This document shows, one piece after another, positions 10,295-18,387 of a DNA stretch of 36,591 bases (positions are counted from its first letter, which is position 1; every line of letters begins with the position of its first letter). This stretch comes from Microbacteriaceae bacterium (GTDB lineage: Bacteria; Actinomycetota; Actinomycetes; Actinomycetales; Microbacteriaceae). A model generated the notes under the pieces. The model made no database searches and was not told the DNA's origin. It was given only the letters and a program-made list of their open reading frames with translations. Where the stretch lies: contig CANFBG010000008.1 of the NCBI GenBank assembly GCA_947444785.1, positions 1 to 36,591 of the forward strand. Direction: 5' to 3'. The translations under genes and the position numbers were made by a program.

Positions 10295-10983
10295 GCGTGC
10301 TCGCGCTCGTAGCGGTCGACGACGAAATCGGGCTCGCCCCGTTCTACGAGGCGGCCCTCCTCGAATCTCAGAACGACGTCACAGCGCCGCGCGAGATTGA
10401 GGTCATGGGTGACGAGAACCAGCTGCTGTGTCAGCTCGTCGAGAAGGTGGTTGCCGATGCGTCGGGTGTTCGCGGCGTCCAGCATCGCCGTCGGCTCGTC
10501 AGCCACCACGAGGTCGGGCTCGCCGATCAGCACGGTGCTCAGGGCGAGCAGCTGCTTCTGGCCGCCCGAGAGGCCGTGGGCCGGGGCGGCGGAGTGTGCG
10601 GTCAGGCCGTAGGCCTCAAGTGTTGCCGCGACACGCTCGGCAACCTCGGTGCGGGAGAGCCCGCGACCGCGCAGGGAGAACGCCACGTCTTCGGCGACCG
10701 TGGGCATGACGATCTGCGCATCCGGATTGCTGAAGATGAAGCCGACCCGCCGGCGCAGCTGCTTCGCCTGACCGGCTGGATCGAGGCCGTGCACCCGCAC
10801 CTGCCCGGTGGTGGGCAGTACGAGGGCGTTCAACATGCGCGCGAAGGTGGACTTCCCCGAGCCGTTCGAGCCGATCACGCCGATGCGCCGCTCGGTCAGG
10901 GTAACCGAGACATCGCTCAGGGCAGGACGGTCGCCGAAGTCGACGGAGACTCCGTCGAAGCTGATCTCGGAAGCGGAGGTCAC
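10291..10983 (-). CDS. bioM: ECF transporter ATPase (BioM-like)
   Basis: Real start is the internal GTG at 10983 (MTSASEISFDGVSVDFG); Walker A GSNGSGKST, signature LSGGQKQ, Walker B LVVADEPT; the longer 483-aa ORF in the track runs through bioY in another frame. Confidence 0.9.
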   Translation of the reverse strand: MTSASEISFDGVSVDFGDRPALSDVSVTLTERRIGVIGSNGSGKSTFARMLNALVLPTTGQVRVHGLDPAGQAKQLRRRVGFIFSNPDAQIVMPTVAEDVAFSLRGRGLSRTEVAERVAATLEAYGLTAHSAAPAHGLSGGQKQLLALSTVLIGEPDLVVADEPTAMLDAANTRRIGNHLLDELTQQLVLVTHDLNLARRCDVVLRFEEGRLVERGEPDFVVDRYEREHA

Positions 10984-11582
10984 CGGGCCGAGACTGAGGC
11001 TTTGGCTGTGACGGCGGGCTTGCGGCCGAATGCCGCGGGGTAGGCGCGGTAGAGGGCGAGGGTGATCAGGGTCGTCACGATGACCTTGATGATGTCGCCC
11101 GGCAGGAAGACGACGTTCGAGAGGGCAGCTTGGCCAAGAGGCAGTTTTGTCACGAGCGACAGCACGGGGATGCCGATGGCGTAGACGACGAGAACGCCGC
11201 CGACAAACGAGCCGAGGGCGATGCGCCACCACGATGGCTTGCGGATGTTGCCGCGCACGATGGCACCGATGACGAACGCTCCGAGGATCCAACCGATCAA
11301 GTACCCGCCGGTCGGGCCGGCGAAGACACCGGCGCCGCCACGTCCACCGGACAGCAGCGGCAGGCCGATGAAGACGAGTACCTCGAAGACGGCGACGGCC
11401 GCGGCTCCGCGCCAGGAACCCAGGACGGCGCCGGCCAGCATGACGCCGAGCGTCTGGGCGGTGATCGGCACGGCTCCGCCGAACGCGGGAATGGCCGCGG
11501 GGATGCCAAGCACGGCGATGATGGCGGCGAAGACCGCGATGCGGGTGATGTCGCGAATCTCGAATCGGTTTTTCTGGGCCAT
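10980..11582 (-). CDS. bioY: Biotin transporter S component BioY
   Basis: MAQKNRFEIRDITRIAVFAAIIAVLGIPAAIPAFGGAVPITAQTLGVMLAGAVLGSWRGAAAVAVFEVLVFIGLPLLSGGRGG: BioY signature; ATG 11582 with RBS AAGGAAC; GTGA overlap with bioM. Confidence 0.92.
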   Translation of the reverse strand: MAQKNRFEIRDITRIAVFAAIIAVLGIPAAIPAFGGAVPITAQTLGVMLAGAVLGSWRGAAAVAVFEVLVFIGLPLLSGGRGGAGVFAGPTGGYLIGWILGAFVIGAIVRGNIRKPSWWRIALGSFVGGVLVVYAIGIPVLSLVTKLPLGQAALSNVVFLPGDIIKVIVTTLITLALYRAYPAAFGRKPAVTAKASVSAR

Positions 11583-11607
11583 GACGTGTTCCTTCACCTC
11601 GTGGGCA

Positions 11608-11641
11608 TTCACCTGAACGCCGTTCACCTGAACACTGTACA
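11608..11641. promoter_or_regulatory. Two tandem BioQ-type operator palindromes in the bioY/tetR divergent region
   Basis: Perfect TGAAC-GCC-GTTCA (11614-11626) and imperfect TGAAC-ACT-GTACA (11629-11641); centres 15 bp apart. Confidence 0.75.
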
Positions 11642-11665
11642 GGTAGCTGATACGGTGGAGGAACA

Positions 11666-12298
11666 ATGACTAAATCAGGCGACGCCAGCGACAGATACGT
11701 GCGGCACACCCGCGAGGACGTCGCCGCGGCGGCTCTCGCCATTCTCGACGAGTACGGCCTGCCCGACCTTACGATGCGCCGCCTCGCCTCGACCCTCGAC
11801 GTGCAGCCCAGCGCCCTCTACTGGCACTTCGACAACAAGCAGACCCTGTTGGCGCATCTGGCCGACCAGATCATCGCCCGCGCTGCTGTCGTGCGACCGA
11901 GCACGAACGACTGGGCTGGTTCCGTGCGGGGCGAGGCCGAGGCCCTTCGCGACGCACTGCTGGCATTCCGCGACGGCGCCGAGGTCGTCTCCAGCACGCT
12001 GGCCCTCGGGCTCGGCGCGGGCCAGGCCCAGGAGCGTCTCGCCCGGGCGATCGCTGCCGCCGGCTTCGAGCCAGAGACGTGCGAGATCGCTGCCGCCGCG
12101 TTTCTGCACTTCATCCTCGGTCACGTCTCCCACGAGCAGCAGCGGCTTCAGGCAGACAGCCTCGGCGTGGTGAACCCGGCGCTTTCGGCAGACCCCGCCG
12201 GCATCAAGGCGGGCTCGCTCGTGAGGCAGTCCTTCGACTTCGGCATCACCCTGCTCGTGACCGGTCTCGAGCAGCAGCGCACGAGCCTCCGCCGCTGA
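11666..12298 (+). CDS. bioQ: TetR/AcrR-family regulator, probable biotin regulator BioQ
   Basis: TetR HTH TMRRLASTLDVQPSALYWHFDNKQTLLAHLAD; divergent from bioYMN with BioQ-like boxes between; RBS GGAGGAACA. Confidence 0.8.
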   Translation: MTKSGDASDRYVRHTREDVAAAALAILDEYGLPDLTMRRLASTLDVQPSALYWHFDNKQTLLAHLADQIIARAAVVRPSTNDWAGSVRGEAEALRDALLAFRDGAEVVSSTLALGLGAGQAQERLARAIAAAGFEPETCEIAAAAFLHFILGHVSHEQQRLQADSLGVVNPALSADPAGIKAGSLVRQSFDFGITLLVTGLEQQRTSLRR

Positions 12299-12328
12299 GT
12301 CAGAGCGGCAAGGCGCTAGCGTCAGATC

Positions 12329-12985
12329 ATGACCATCACTCAGGCGCTGCTCTCGTTCGCCCTGATCGCGGCGCTCTTGACGATAATTCCGGGGCTCGAT
12401 ACCGCGCTGGTGCTGCGCTCGGCGATCACCCGGGGCGGCCGCTATGCGCTTGCGACGGCGGTGGGGATCAATACCGGCGCTCTCGTGTGGGGGATCGCGG
12501 CGGCGGTCGGGGCATCCGCGTTGCTGGCGACATCCGAGGTGGCGTATCGAATACTGACGCTGGCCGGAGCGGCGTACATGGTCATCTTCGGCGTCACTCT
12601 CTTCTACAGGAGCTTTCGCCGGGAGCCACACGTGGCGACACTCGTGACGGAGGCGGCTCCGGCACGGCGGCCCGTTCGCCGCGGTGACCTCGCCACGGCC
12701 TGGGCGAGCGGAGTCGGCACGAACCTGCTGAATCCGAAGGTCGGCATCTTCTACATCGCCACGATTCCGCAGTTCATTCCGGCCGGCGTGAACCCCCTTC
12801 TGATGGGCATTCTGCTGGCGCTCGTGCACAATGTGTTCGGCTTGGCCTGGGCGGGCCTCATAATCGGAAGTACGAAGATAGCGGCCCGGTGGCTTGCGAG
12901 CCCCGCCGTGACGAAGATCACCGATCGCGTCACGGGCACCGTTCTGGTTGGATTCGGCCTCAAGCTGGCGATCTGGCCCAACTGA
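12329..12985 (+). CDS. LysE/RhtB-family amino acid exporter
   Basis: ALIAALLTIIPGLDTALVLRSAITRGGRYALATAVGINTGALVWG...GVGTNLLNPKVGIFYIATIPQFIP. Confidence 0.92.
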   Translation: MTITQALLSFALIAALLTIIPGLDTALVLRSAITRGGRYALATAVGINTGALVWGIAAAVGASALLATSEVAYRILTLAGAAYMVIFGVTLFYRSFRREPHVATLVTEAAPARRPVRRGDLATAWASGVGTNLLNPKVGIFYIATIPQFIPAGVNPLLMGILLALVHNVFGLAWAGLIIGSTKIAARWLASPAVTKITDRVTGTVLVGFGLKLAIWPN

Positions 12986-13035
12986 TCTTCGTTCCCACAC
13001 TTCCCACTAACCACACGTCCCGAGAGGACACACCC

Positions 13036-14628
13036 ATGAGCCTCATCAGGATGCAGGACATCAGCGTCAAGTACGAGAACACCCAGATTCTGCGCGAGGT
13101 GTTCTTCCGCCTCGAGCCCGGCGACCGCGTGGGCATGATCGGCAAGAACGGCTCGGGCAAGACGACCATCCTAAAGCTCGCGCTCGAGCAGGTCATTCCC
13201 GACAGCGGCACGGTCTCGATCGAGCAGGGCACCAAGATCGGCTACTTCTCCCAGTTCTCCGAGCTGGATGGCACGGCCACCATCGCTGAGGTTCTCGACG
13301 GCCTGTTCGTCGAAATCAAGGCGGTCGAGGCTGAGCTGGCCTCGATCGACGTGGCCATCGCGGCAGACCCCTCGGGCAACGGCCTCGACGCGCTGATCCA
13401 GCGCCAGGGCGAGCTGTTCGAGGAGATGGAGCGCCTCGACGGCTGGGACTACCAGCGCCACATCGATACCGCCCTCACGACGCTGGGCTTCAGCGAGGAG
13501 CACCGGGTTTTGCCCATCGACGATCTCTCGGGCGGCTGGCGCAACCGGGCCGCGCTCGCGAAGATCCTGCTCGAGGCGCCCGACGTGCTGCTGCTGGACG
13601 AGCCGACAAACTTCCTCGACGTCGCCGGCGTCGAGTGGCTCGAGTCGTGGTTCCGGGACTTCAAGGGCGCCGCCGTCATCGTCTCGCACGACCGGCGCTT
13701 CCTCGATGCCGTCGTCACCCGCATCATCGAGGTCGAGAACTTCCACCTGCACGAGTACCCCGGAAACTTCGGCGAGTACGTCATCGCCAAGCAGTTTCGC
13801 CTGAAGAGCATCGAGGCGCAGTTCGTGCACGAGAACGAGCTGCTGGCGTTCGAGGCCGAGGGCATCGCCGATCGCCGCGAGGCGCTGAAGGCCTCGAGCA
13901 AGAAGCTCGACGGCCAGCTGGCCCAGATCAAGAAGAACCGCGCGCCGCGACCGGTCGACGAGATCATCACGGAAATCTATCGGGGCCTGCACATCAAGGA
14001 TGTCCTCTGCCGGGTCGAGCGCCTGACCAAGAGCTACGGCGACAAGCTGCTCTTCAACGACGTGACGTTCGAGATTCGCCGGGGCAACCGCTTCGTCGTC
14101 CTCGGCGCCAACGGCAGCGGCAAGAGCACGCTGCTTCGCGTATTGACCGGTGAGGAATCCGCCGACTCGGGGCGCGCCGACTGGGCCAAGGGCGCGGGCT
14201 TCGTCTCCTACAACCAGATGCTGGCCGACCTCGATGTGACCGACACCGTGAGTCACGCCGTGAACGCCCTGCCCGACAGCCTCGCGCTGACGGCGACCAA
14301 GAAGTCGGTCAACCGCTTCCTCGCGATGTTCCAGTTCTCCGAGGCCGACCTCAAGAAGAAGATCGGCGATCTCTCCGGTGGCCAGCGCGCCCGCGTGGCG
14401 ATGGCGCAGTGCCTGCTTTCCGGCGCATCCGTCCTGCTGCTGGATGAGCCCACCAACCACCTCGACATGTCGAGCACTCAGGTGATGGAGCGGGCCCTGA
14501 TGCACTTCCCGGGCGCCATCGTCGTCGTGAGCCACGACCGGTTCTTCACCGACAAGATCGCCAACCGGCGCCTCGTGTTCGGTTCCCCTGCGGCCGCCCC
14601 CGGCGAGATCGAGTACCGCGCGGCGTAG
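13036..14628 (+). CDS. ABC-F family ATPase (two ABC domains, no TM)
   Basis: ATG 13036; Walker A GKNGSGKTT and GANGSGKST; signatures LSGGWRNRAALAK and LSGGQRARVAMAQ; LLLDEPTN twice; ABC-F linker. Confidence 0.92.
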   Translation: MSLIRMQDISVKYENTQILREVFFRLEPGDRVGMIGKNGSGKTTILKLALEQVIPDSGTVSIEQGTKIGYFSQFSELDGTATIAEVLDGLFVEIKAVEAELASIDVAIAADPSGNGLDALIQRQGELFEEMERLDGWDYQRHIDTALTTLGFSEEHRVLPIDDLSGGWRNRAALAKILLEAPDVLLLDEPTNFLDVAGVEWLESWFRDFKGAAVIVSHDRRFLDAVVTRIIEVENFHLHEYPGNFGEYVIAKQFRLKSIEAQFVHENELLAFEAEGIADRREALKASSKKLDGQLAQIKKNRAPRPVDEIITEIYRGLHIKDVLCRVERLTKSYGDKLLFNDVTFEIRRGNRFVVLGANGSGKSTLLRVLTGEESADSGRADWAKGAGFVSYNQMLADLDVTDTVSHAVNALPDSLALTATKKSVNRFLAMFQFSEADLKKKIGDLSGGQRARVAMAQCLLSGASVLLLDEPTNHLDMSSTQVMERALMHFPGAIVVVSHDRFFTDKIANRRLVFGSPAAAPGEIEYRAA

Positions 14629-14649
14629 AGCCCGGGGGAGAATTAGCGG

Positions 14650-15159
14650 ATGAGTCAGGCGGGGGAGTTCATCGATGCCGCTCTTCAGCGTGAGGCATCG
14701 GAGAGCCGGGCCGATGAGGATTTCTATCGTCTGGGCAGCCCGGGCGAGCTGACGTTCTATGGCGCCTCGATGGGTGCGATTCGCGGCACACTTCGTGACC
14801 TTGAGCGGGGACACCCGGCGCTCTCGCACGATGAGCTGACCGCACTCAGCTCGGAGTTGTGGGCCGTGCCGGTATTCGAGCGGAGGCTCGCAGCGATAGT
14901 GCTCCTGCAGTCCCACGCTTATCTTCTGATCAGCAGCGACCTGACCCGGCTGGAGGGCTTTCTTCGCACCGGGGTCGTCGCTGAGCTTGTCGAACCGCTC
15001 GTCAACGATGTGATCCGCCCACTGGTTCAGTCCCTCACCGATGCAGCGCTGGACCGCGCCGTGACGGTGCTCGATCGCTGGGCGGCCGATGGGAACCCGT
15101 GGCTGGCCTACGCCGCCCGGGAACTCAGTGCCGGCCCCGGCCGCTCAACTCGTCGATGA
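14650..15159 (+). CDS. AlkD-like DNA alkylation repair protein (HEAT-like), C-terminally truncated
   Basis: LSHDELTALSSELWAVPVFERRLAAIVLLQSHAYLL and VLDRWAADGNPWL resemble AlkD-family helices; ends right after this point, overlapping mnhG. Confidence 0.6.
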   Translation: MSQAGEFIDAALQREASESRADEDFYRLGSPGELTFYGASMGAIRGTLRDLERGHPALSHDELTALSSELWAVPVFERRLAAIVLLQSHAYLLISSDLTRLEGFLRTGVVAELVEPLVNDVIRPLVQSLTDAALDRAVTVLDRWAADGNPWLAYAARELSAGPGRSTRR

Positions 15160-15466
15160 TCAGGATGTCGCTGCGCAGGTGTTCGCTCGTATAGGCCGCG
15201 CGTCCCACGAGGTGCGCTGCCATGGGGGCGGTCAGCGCCTGGAACAGCACGATGGCGACGACCAGGGTGACCGTTGCCAGGGTGAGGTTGTTGACGGCCA
15301 CATCGAGGGTGACCGCCATCAGCCCGAAGATCTGGGGTTTCGTGGCCGCGTGCAGCCTGGAGAGTACGTCGGGGAAGCGGATCAGCCCGACGCCGGCGGC
15401 GAGGCACATGACGGCCGAGACGAGAACGAGGGCACCGGTCAGGATGTCGCGGACGAGGTCGCTCAT
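15125..15466 (-). CDS. mnhG: Na+/H+ antiporter subunit G (MnhG/MrpG)
   Basis: AVMCLAAGVGLIRFPDVLSRLHAATKPQIFGLMAV. Confidence 0.92.
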   Translation of the reverse strand: MSDLVRDILTGALVLVSAVMCLAAGVGLIRFPDVLSRLHAATKPQIFGLMAVTLDVAVNNLTLATVTLVVAIVLFQALTAPMAAHLVGRAAYTSEHLRSDILIIDELSGRGRH

Positions 15467-15726
15467 GCGCGGTCTCTCTTCGGCAGGAACCGGGCGACGC
15501 TGAAGGAGCCGAGCACGGCGAACAGTGCGAGCACCAGCAGCACGGGCAGGTTGTCGGTGTGCCGGTTGATCGCCATCTCGGCACCGAGGGCGCAGATCAC
15601 GGTTGACACCAGTACGTCACCGGCGACGACCCGGTCGAGCACGGATGGCCCCCGCACGATTCGGTAGACGGCCAGCAGGGCGCTGGCCGCGAACAGCACC
15701 CCCGCGATCGCAATGACGATTCCCAT
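15463..15726 (-). CDS. mnhF: Na+/H+ antiporter subunit F (MnhF/MrpF)
   Basis: ATG 15726; VYRIVRGPSVLDRVVAGDVLVSTVICALGAEMAINRHTDNLPVLLVLALFAVLGSFSVARFL; 87 aa. Confidence 0.92.
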   Translation of the reverse strand: MGIVIAIAGVLFAASALLAVYRIVRGPSVLDRVVAGDVLVSTVICALGAEMAINRHTDNLPVLLVLALFAVLGSFSVARFLPKRDRA

Positions 15727-16328
15727 CAGACGGATCCCTCGCTCTCGTGTTTCTCGTGACGGCCCGGATGCTTCGTTGCGGACTGGAGGCGGCGAACGCG
15801 CTCCAGGTCTTCTTTGGAGCCGAAGGCGTTGACGATTCGGCGCTCGGTCTTCATCACGGACTCTCGGAACGTGTCGGTCTCGGCGATGCTCTTCATATTC
15901 AAGACGTGCAGGTAGAGGGTCGAATTCACCCGGTCGATGTCGACGACGATCGAACCGGGAACGATCGACGTGGCGACGGCGGTCCAGGTCAGGATGAGGT
16001 CGCTGCGGGTGCGAAGCGGCACCTGGATGATCGCGTTCGTGAGTCGCAGGCGCGGCCACAGGGCCAGGAGGGCGACCTCGGTTGAGGCCCGCGCGATATC
16101 GCTGAGAAGTCGCATCAGGAAGGTGAGGGTGAACCAGGGGTTCAGGCGACCGCTGAGCTTCACGGCAGGAAGGTAGAAGACGACCGAGACGAGCAGCGCC
16201 AGCACGGCGCCCGTGACAAGGTTCAGCCAGGTGAACTTTCCCCAGAGCAGCATCCACAGAACGACAAGCCCCGCGAGCAGCGGCAGCTGGCTGGCGAAGT
16301 TCGCCAGACGAACTCTCACGGTCGTCAT
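15726..16328 (-). CDS. mnhE: Na+/H+ antiporter subunit E (MnhE/MrpE)
   Basis: LLWGKFTWLNLVTGAVLALLVSVVFYLP...PGSIVVDIDRVNSTLYLHVL. Confidence 0.92.
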   Translation of the reverse strand: MTTVRVRLANFASQLPLLAGLVVLWMLLWGKFTWLNLVTGAVLALLVSVVFYLPAVKLSGRLNPWFTLTFLMRLLSDIARASTEVALLALWPRLRLTNAIIQVPLRTRSDLILTWTAVATSIVPGSIVVDIDRVNSTLYLHVLNMKSIAETDTFRESVMKTERRIVNAFGSKEDLERVRRLQSATKHPGRHEKHESEGSV

Positions 16329-17884
16329 GGTGTGCCGTTCGGGAAGACGGCGTCGATGTAGGTCGACGGATTCTGGATGTCGGCCGCGGCGCGCGCCGTG
16401 TAGTCAAAGATGGGCCCGGCGAAGACGGTGAGGCTGAGGCTCAGCAACAGCATGGCCGAGGTTGCACCGATCATCAGGGGGGACAGCTTCTTGGTCAGCA
16501 CCTCGCCCTCGTCCTGGGGGTCCTCCTGAAGGGACGCACTCATGGCCGAGCTGTAGTCGATGAGCTGCTTCGTCGGCCGCCAGAACGCCATGTTCCACGC
16601 CCGGGCCAGGGCATAGAGGGTGAGCAGCGAGGTCAGGGCGCCGGCGGCGATCAGGATGTAGATGAGCACGCCTCCCGAGGCCACGCCCGCCTGGAACAGC
16701 GCAAGCTTTCCGAGGAACCCGGAGAACGGCGGGATTCCGCCGAGGTTGAGGGCGCCGAGGAAGAAGATGCCGGCGACAAGAGGCGCCGACTTGAGCAGGC
16801 CGCCGAGGCGGGACAGCGACGTGGTGCCGCCGGTGCGCTCGATGAGCCCCGCGGTCAGGAACAGTGTGGTCTGCACGGTGATGTGGTGCACCACGTAGTA
16901 GATCGTCGCGGCGATCGCCAGCGGCGTGCCGATTGCGATGCCGAGGATCAGATAGCCGATGTGGCTGACGAGGGTGAAGGAGAGCATCCGTTTTATATCG
17001 GCCTGCGCCAGGGCGCCCAGAATGCCGATCACAAGCGTCAGGCCCGCCACGATCAAGAGGGGGATCTGCAGGGGGCTGTCGGGGAACAGCAGGGTCTGGG
17101 TGCGCAGGATCGCATAGACGCCGACCTTGGTGAGCAGTCCCGCGAACACGGCGGTCACGGGTGCGGGCGCCGTCGGATAGGAGTCGGGCAGCCAGAACGA
17201 CAGCGGGAAGACGGCCGCCTTGATGCTGAACGCGAGCAGCAGCAGCAGCCCCAGGATGAGCTGGACGTCGCCGGGAAGAGCCGGGATGCGCTCGGCCAGA
17301 AGCGCCAGGGTGACGGTGCCGGTCGCGCCGTAGATCAGCGCGATTGCGGCCAGGAACATGATCGAGGAGACCAGGCTGACGACGATGTACGTGATGCCGA
17401 CGCGGATGCGTGCGCCGGTGCCGCCCAGGGTCAGCAGCACGTAACTGGCAGAGAGCAGCATCTCGAAGCCGACGTACATGTTGAAGAGGTCACCCGCGAT
17501 GAACGCGTTGAACAGGCCGGCGCCCAGCACGAGGTAGGTGGGGTGGAAGATCGACACCGGGGCGTCGCTGTCGCCGTCGGCGATGCCCTGGCCCACCGCG
17601 AAGAGCAGCACGCCGAGCAGCATCAGGGCGGAGATCAGCACCATCATCGCGCTGAGGCGATCGACGACGAGCACGATGCCCCACGGCGGCTGCCAACCGC
17701 CGATCTGAACGACGGCCGGGCCGGTGGCGTCGACCATGCCGAGGAGGACGGCGCTGATGGCGACAACGGCGGCAAGGCTCACCAGGCTGACGAGGACCTG
17801 CAGTCTGCGGCGGCGGCCGAGCACGAGGGCAATCGCCGCACCGAGCAGGGGGATCATCACGATCAGGGGAACGAGGATGTTCAT
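16325..17884 (-). CDS. mnhD: Na+/H+ antiporter subunit D (MnhD/MrpD)
   Basis: NuoN/NuoM-like antiporter core: FNMYVGFEMLLSASYVLLTLGG, SFWLPDSYPTAPAPVTAVFAGLLTKVGVYAILR. Confidence 0.93.
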   Translation of the reverse strand: MNILVPLIVMIPLLGAAIALVLGRRRRLQVLVSLVSLAAVVAISAVLLGMVDATGPAVVQIGGWQPPWGIVLVVDRLSAMMVLISALMLLGVLLFAVGQGIADGDSDAPVSIFHPTYLVLGAGLFNAFIAGDLFNMYVGFEMLLSASYVLLTLGGTGARIRVGITYIVVSLVSSIMFLAAIALIYGATGTVTLALLAERIPALPGDVQLILGLLLLLAFSIKAAVFPLSFWLPDSYPTAPAPVTAVFAGLLTKVGVYAILRTQTLLFPDSPLQIPLLIVAGLTLVIGILGALAQADIKRMLSFTLVSHIGYLILGIAIGTPLAIAATIYYVVHHITVQTTLFLTAGLIERTGGTTSLSRLGGLLKSAPLVAGIFFLGALNLGGIPPFSGFLGKLALFQAGVASGGVLIYILIAAGALTSLLTLYALARAWNMAFWRPTKQLIDYSSAMSASLQEDPQDEGEVLTKKLSPLMIGATSAMLLLSLSLTVFAGPIFDYTARAAADIQNPSTYIDAVFPNGTP

Positions 17885-18387
17885 CGGCCGTCTCCTTCGC
17901 GGTGGGTTCGGGGAGCCGGCGAATCGAGGCTGGCGAGGGTATCGCTGTCGTGGCTCTCGCTCTCATCCAGGGAGGCCTGCAGGGCGTCTTCGTCGTCGGA
18001 GGTGGAGCGGAAGGTCTCCTCGGCGCTCTCCTCCGTCTCGGATTCGTGCTCGTCGGTGACGGTGTCGCCCTCGTCGCCGAGCCGGGCCAGCCACCACGAG
18101 CGGTAGATCAGGGCCAGGAGCAGCGCGGTGATGCCGAAGTTGATGACGATCGCGGTCAGCATCAGTACCTGGGGAATGGGATCGACCATCGTTTCGTCGA
18201 GACTCGTGCCGGTGACGATGGGCGAGCTGCCCGGGCGGCCGCTCATGATGAAGATCAGCAGGTTGGTGGCATTGCCGACGAGCAGGAAGCCGATCAGCAC
18301 GCGGGTCAGGCTGCGCTCGAGCATGATGTAGACGCCGGCGGCGTACATCACGGCCATCAGGATGACGAGGGTCAGGGATGCGCTCAT
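17881..18387 (-). CDS. mnhC: Na+/H+ antiporter subunit C (MnhC/MrpC) with long acidic C-terminal tail
   Basis: GVYIMLERSLTRVLIGFLLVGNATNLLIFIMSGRPG...DPIPQVLMLTAIVINFGITALLLALIYR, followed by about 65 residues rich in Glu/Asp/Ser. Confidence 0.93.
   Translation of the reverse strand: MSASLTLVILMAVMYAAGVYIMLERSLTRVLIGFLLVGNATNLLIFIMSGRPGSSPIVTGTSLDETMVDPIPQVLMLTAIVINFGITALLLALIYRSWWLARLGDEGDTVTDEHESETEESAEETFRSTSDDEDALQASLDESESHDSDTLASLDSPAPRTHREGDGR

Noticed and set aside
10984-11742. N-terminal part of the 483-aa ORF containing bioM
   Set aside because: This part is the out-of-frame shadow of bioY; the real BioM start is the GTG at 10983
13171-14916. 581-aa minus-strand ORF opposite the ABC-F gene
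   Set aside because: Antisense shadow ORF of a high-GC gene; no domain-like sequence, whereas the plus strand has full ABC motifs
16883-18106. 407-aa plus-strand ORF opposite mnhD/mnhC
   Set aside because: Asp/Glu/Gln/His-rich low-complexity antisense artefact of high GC
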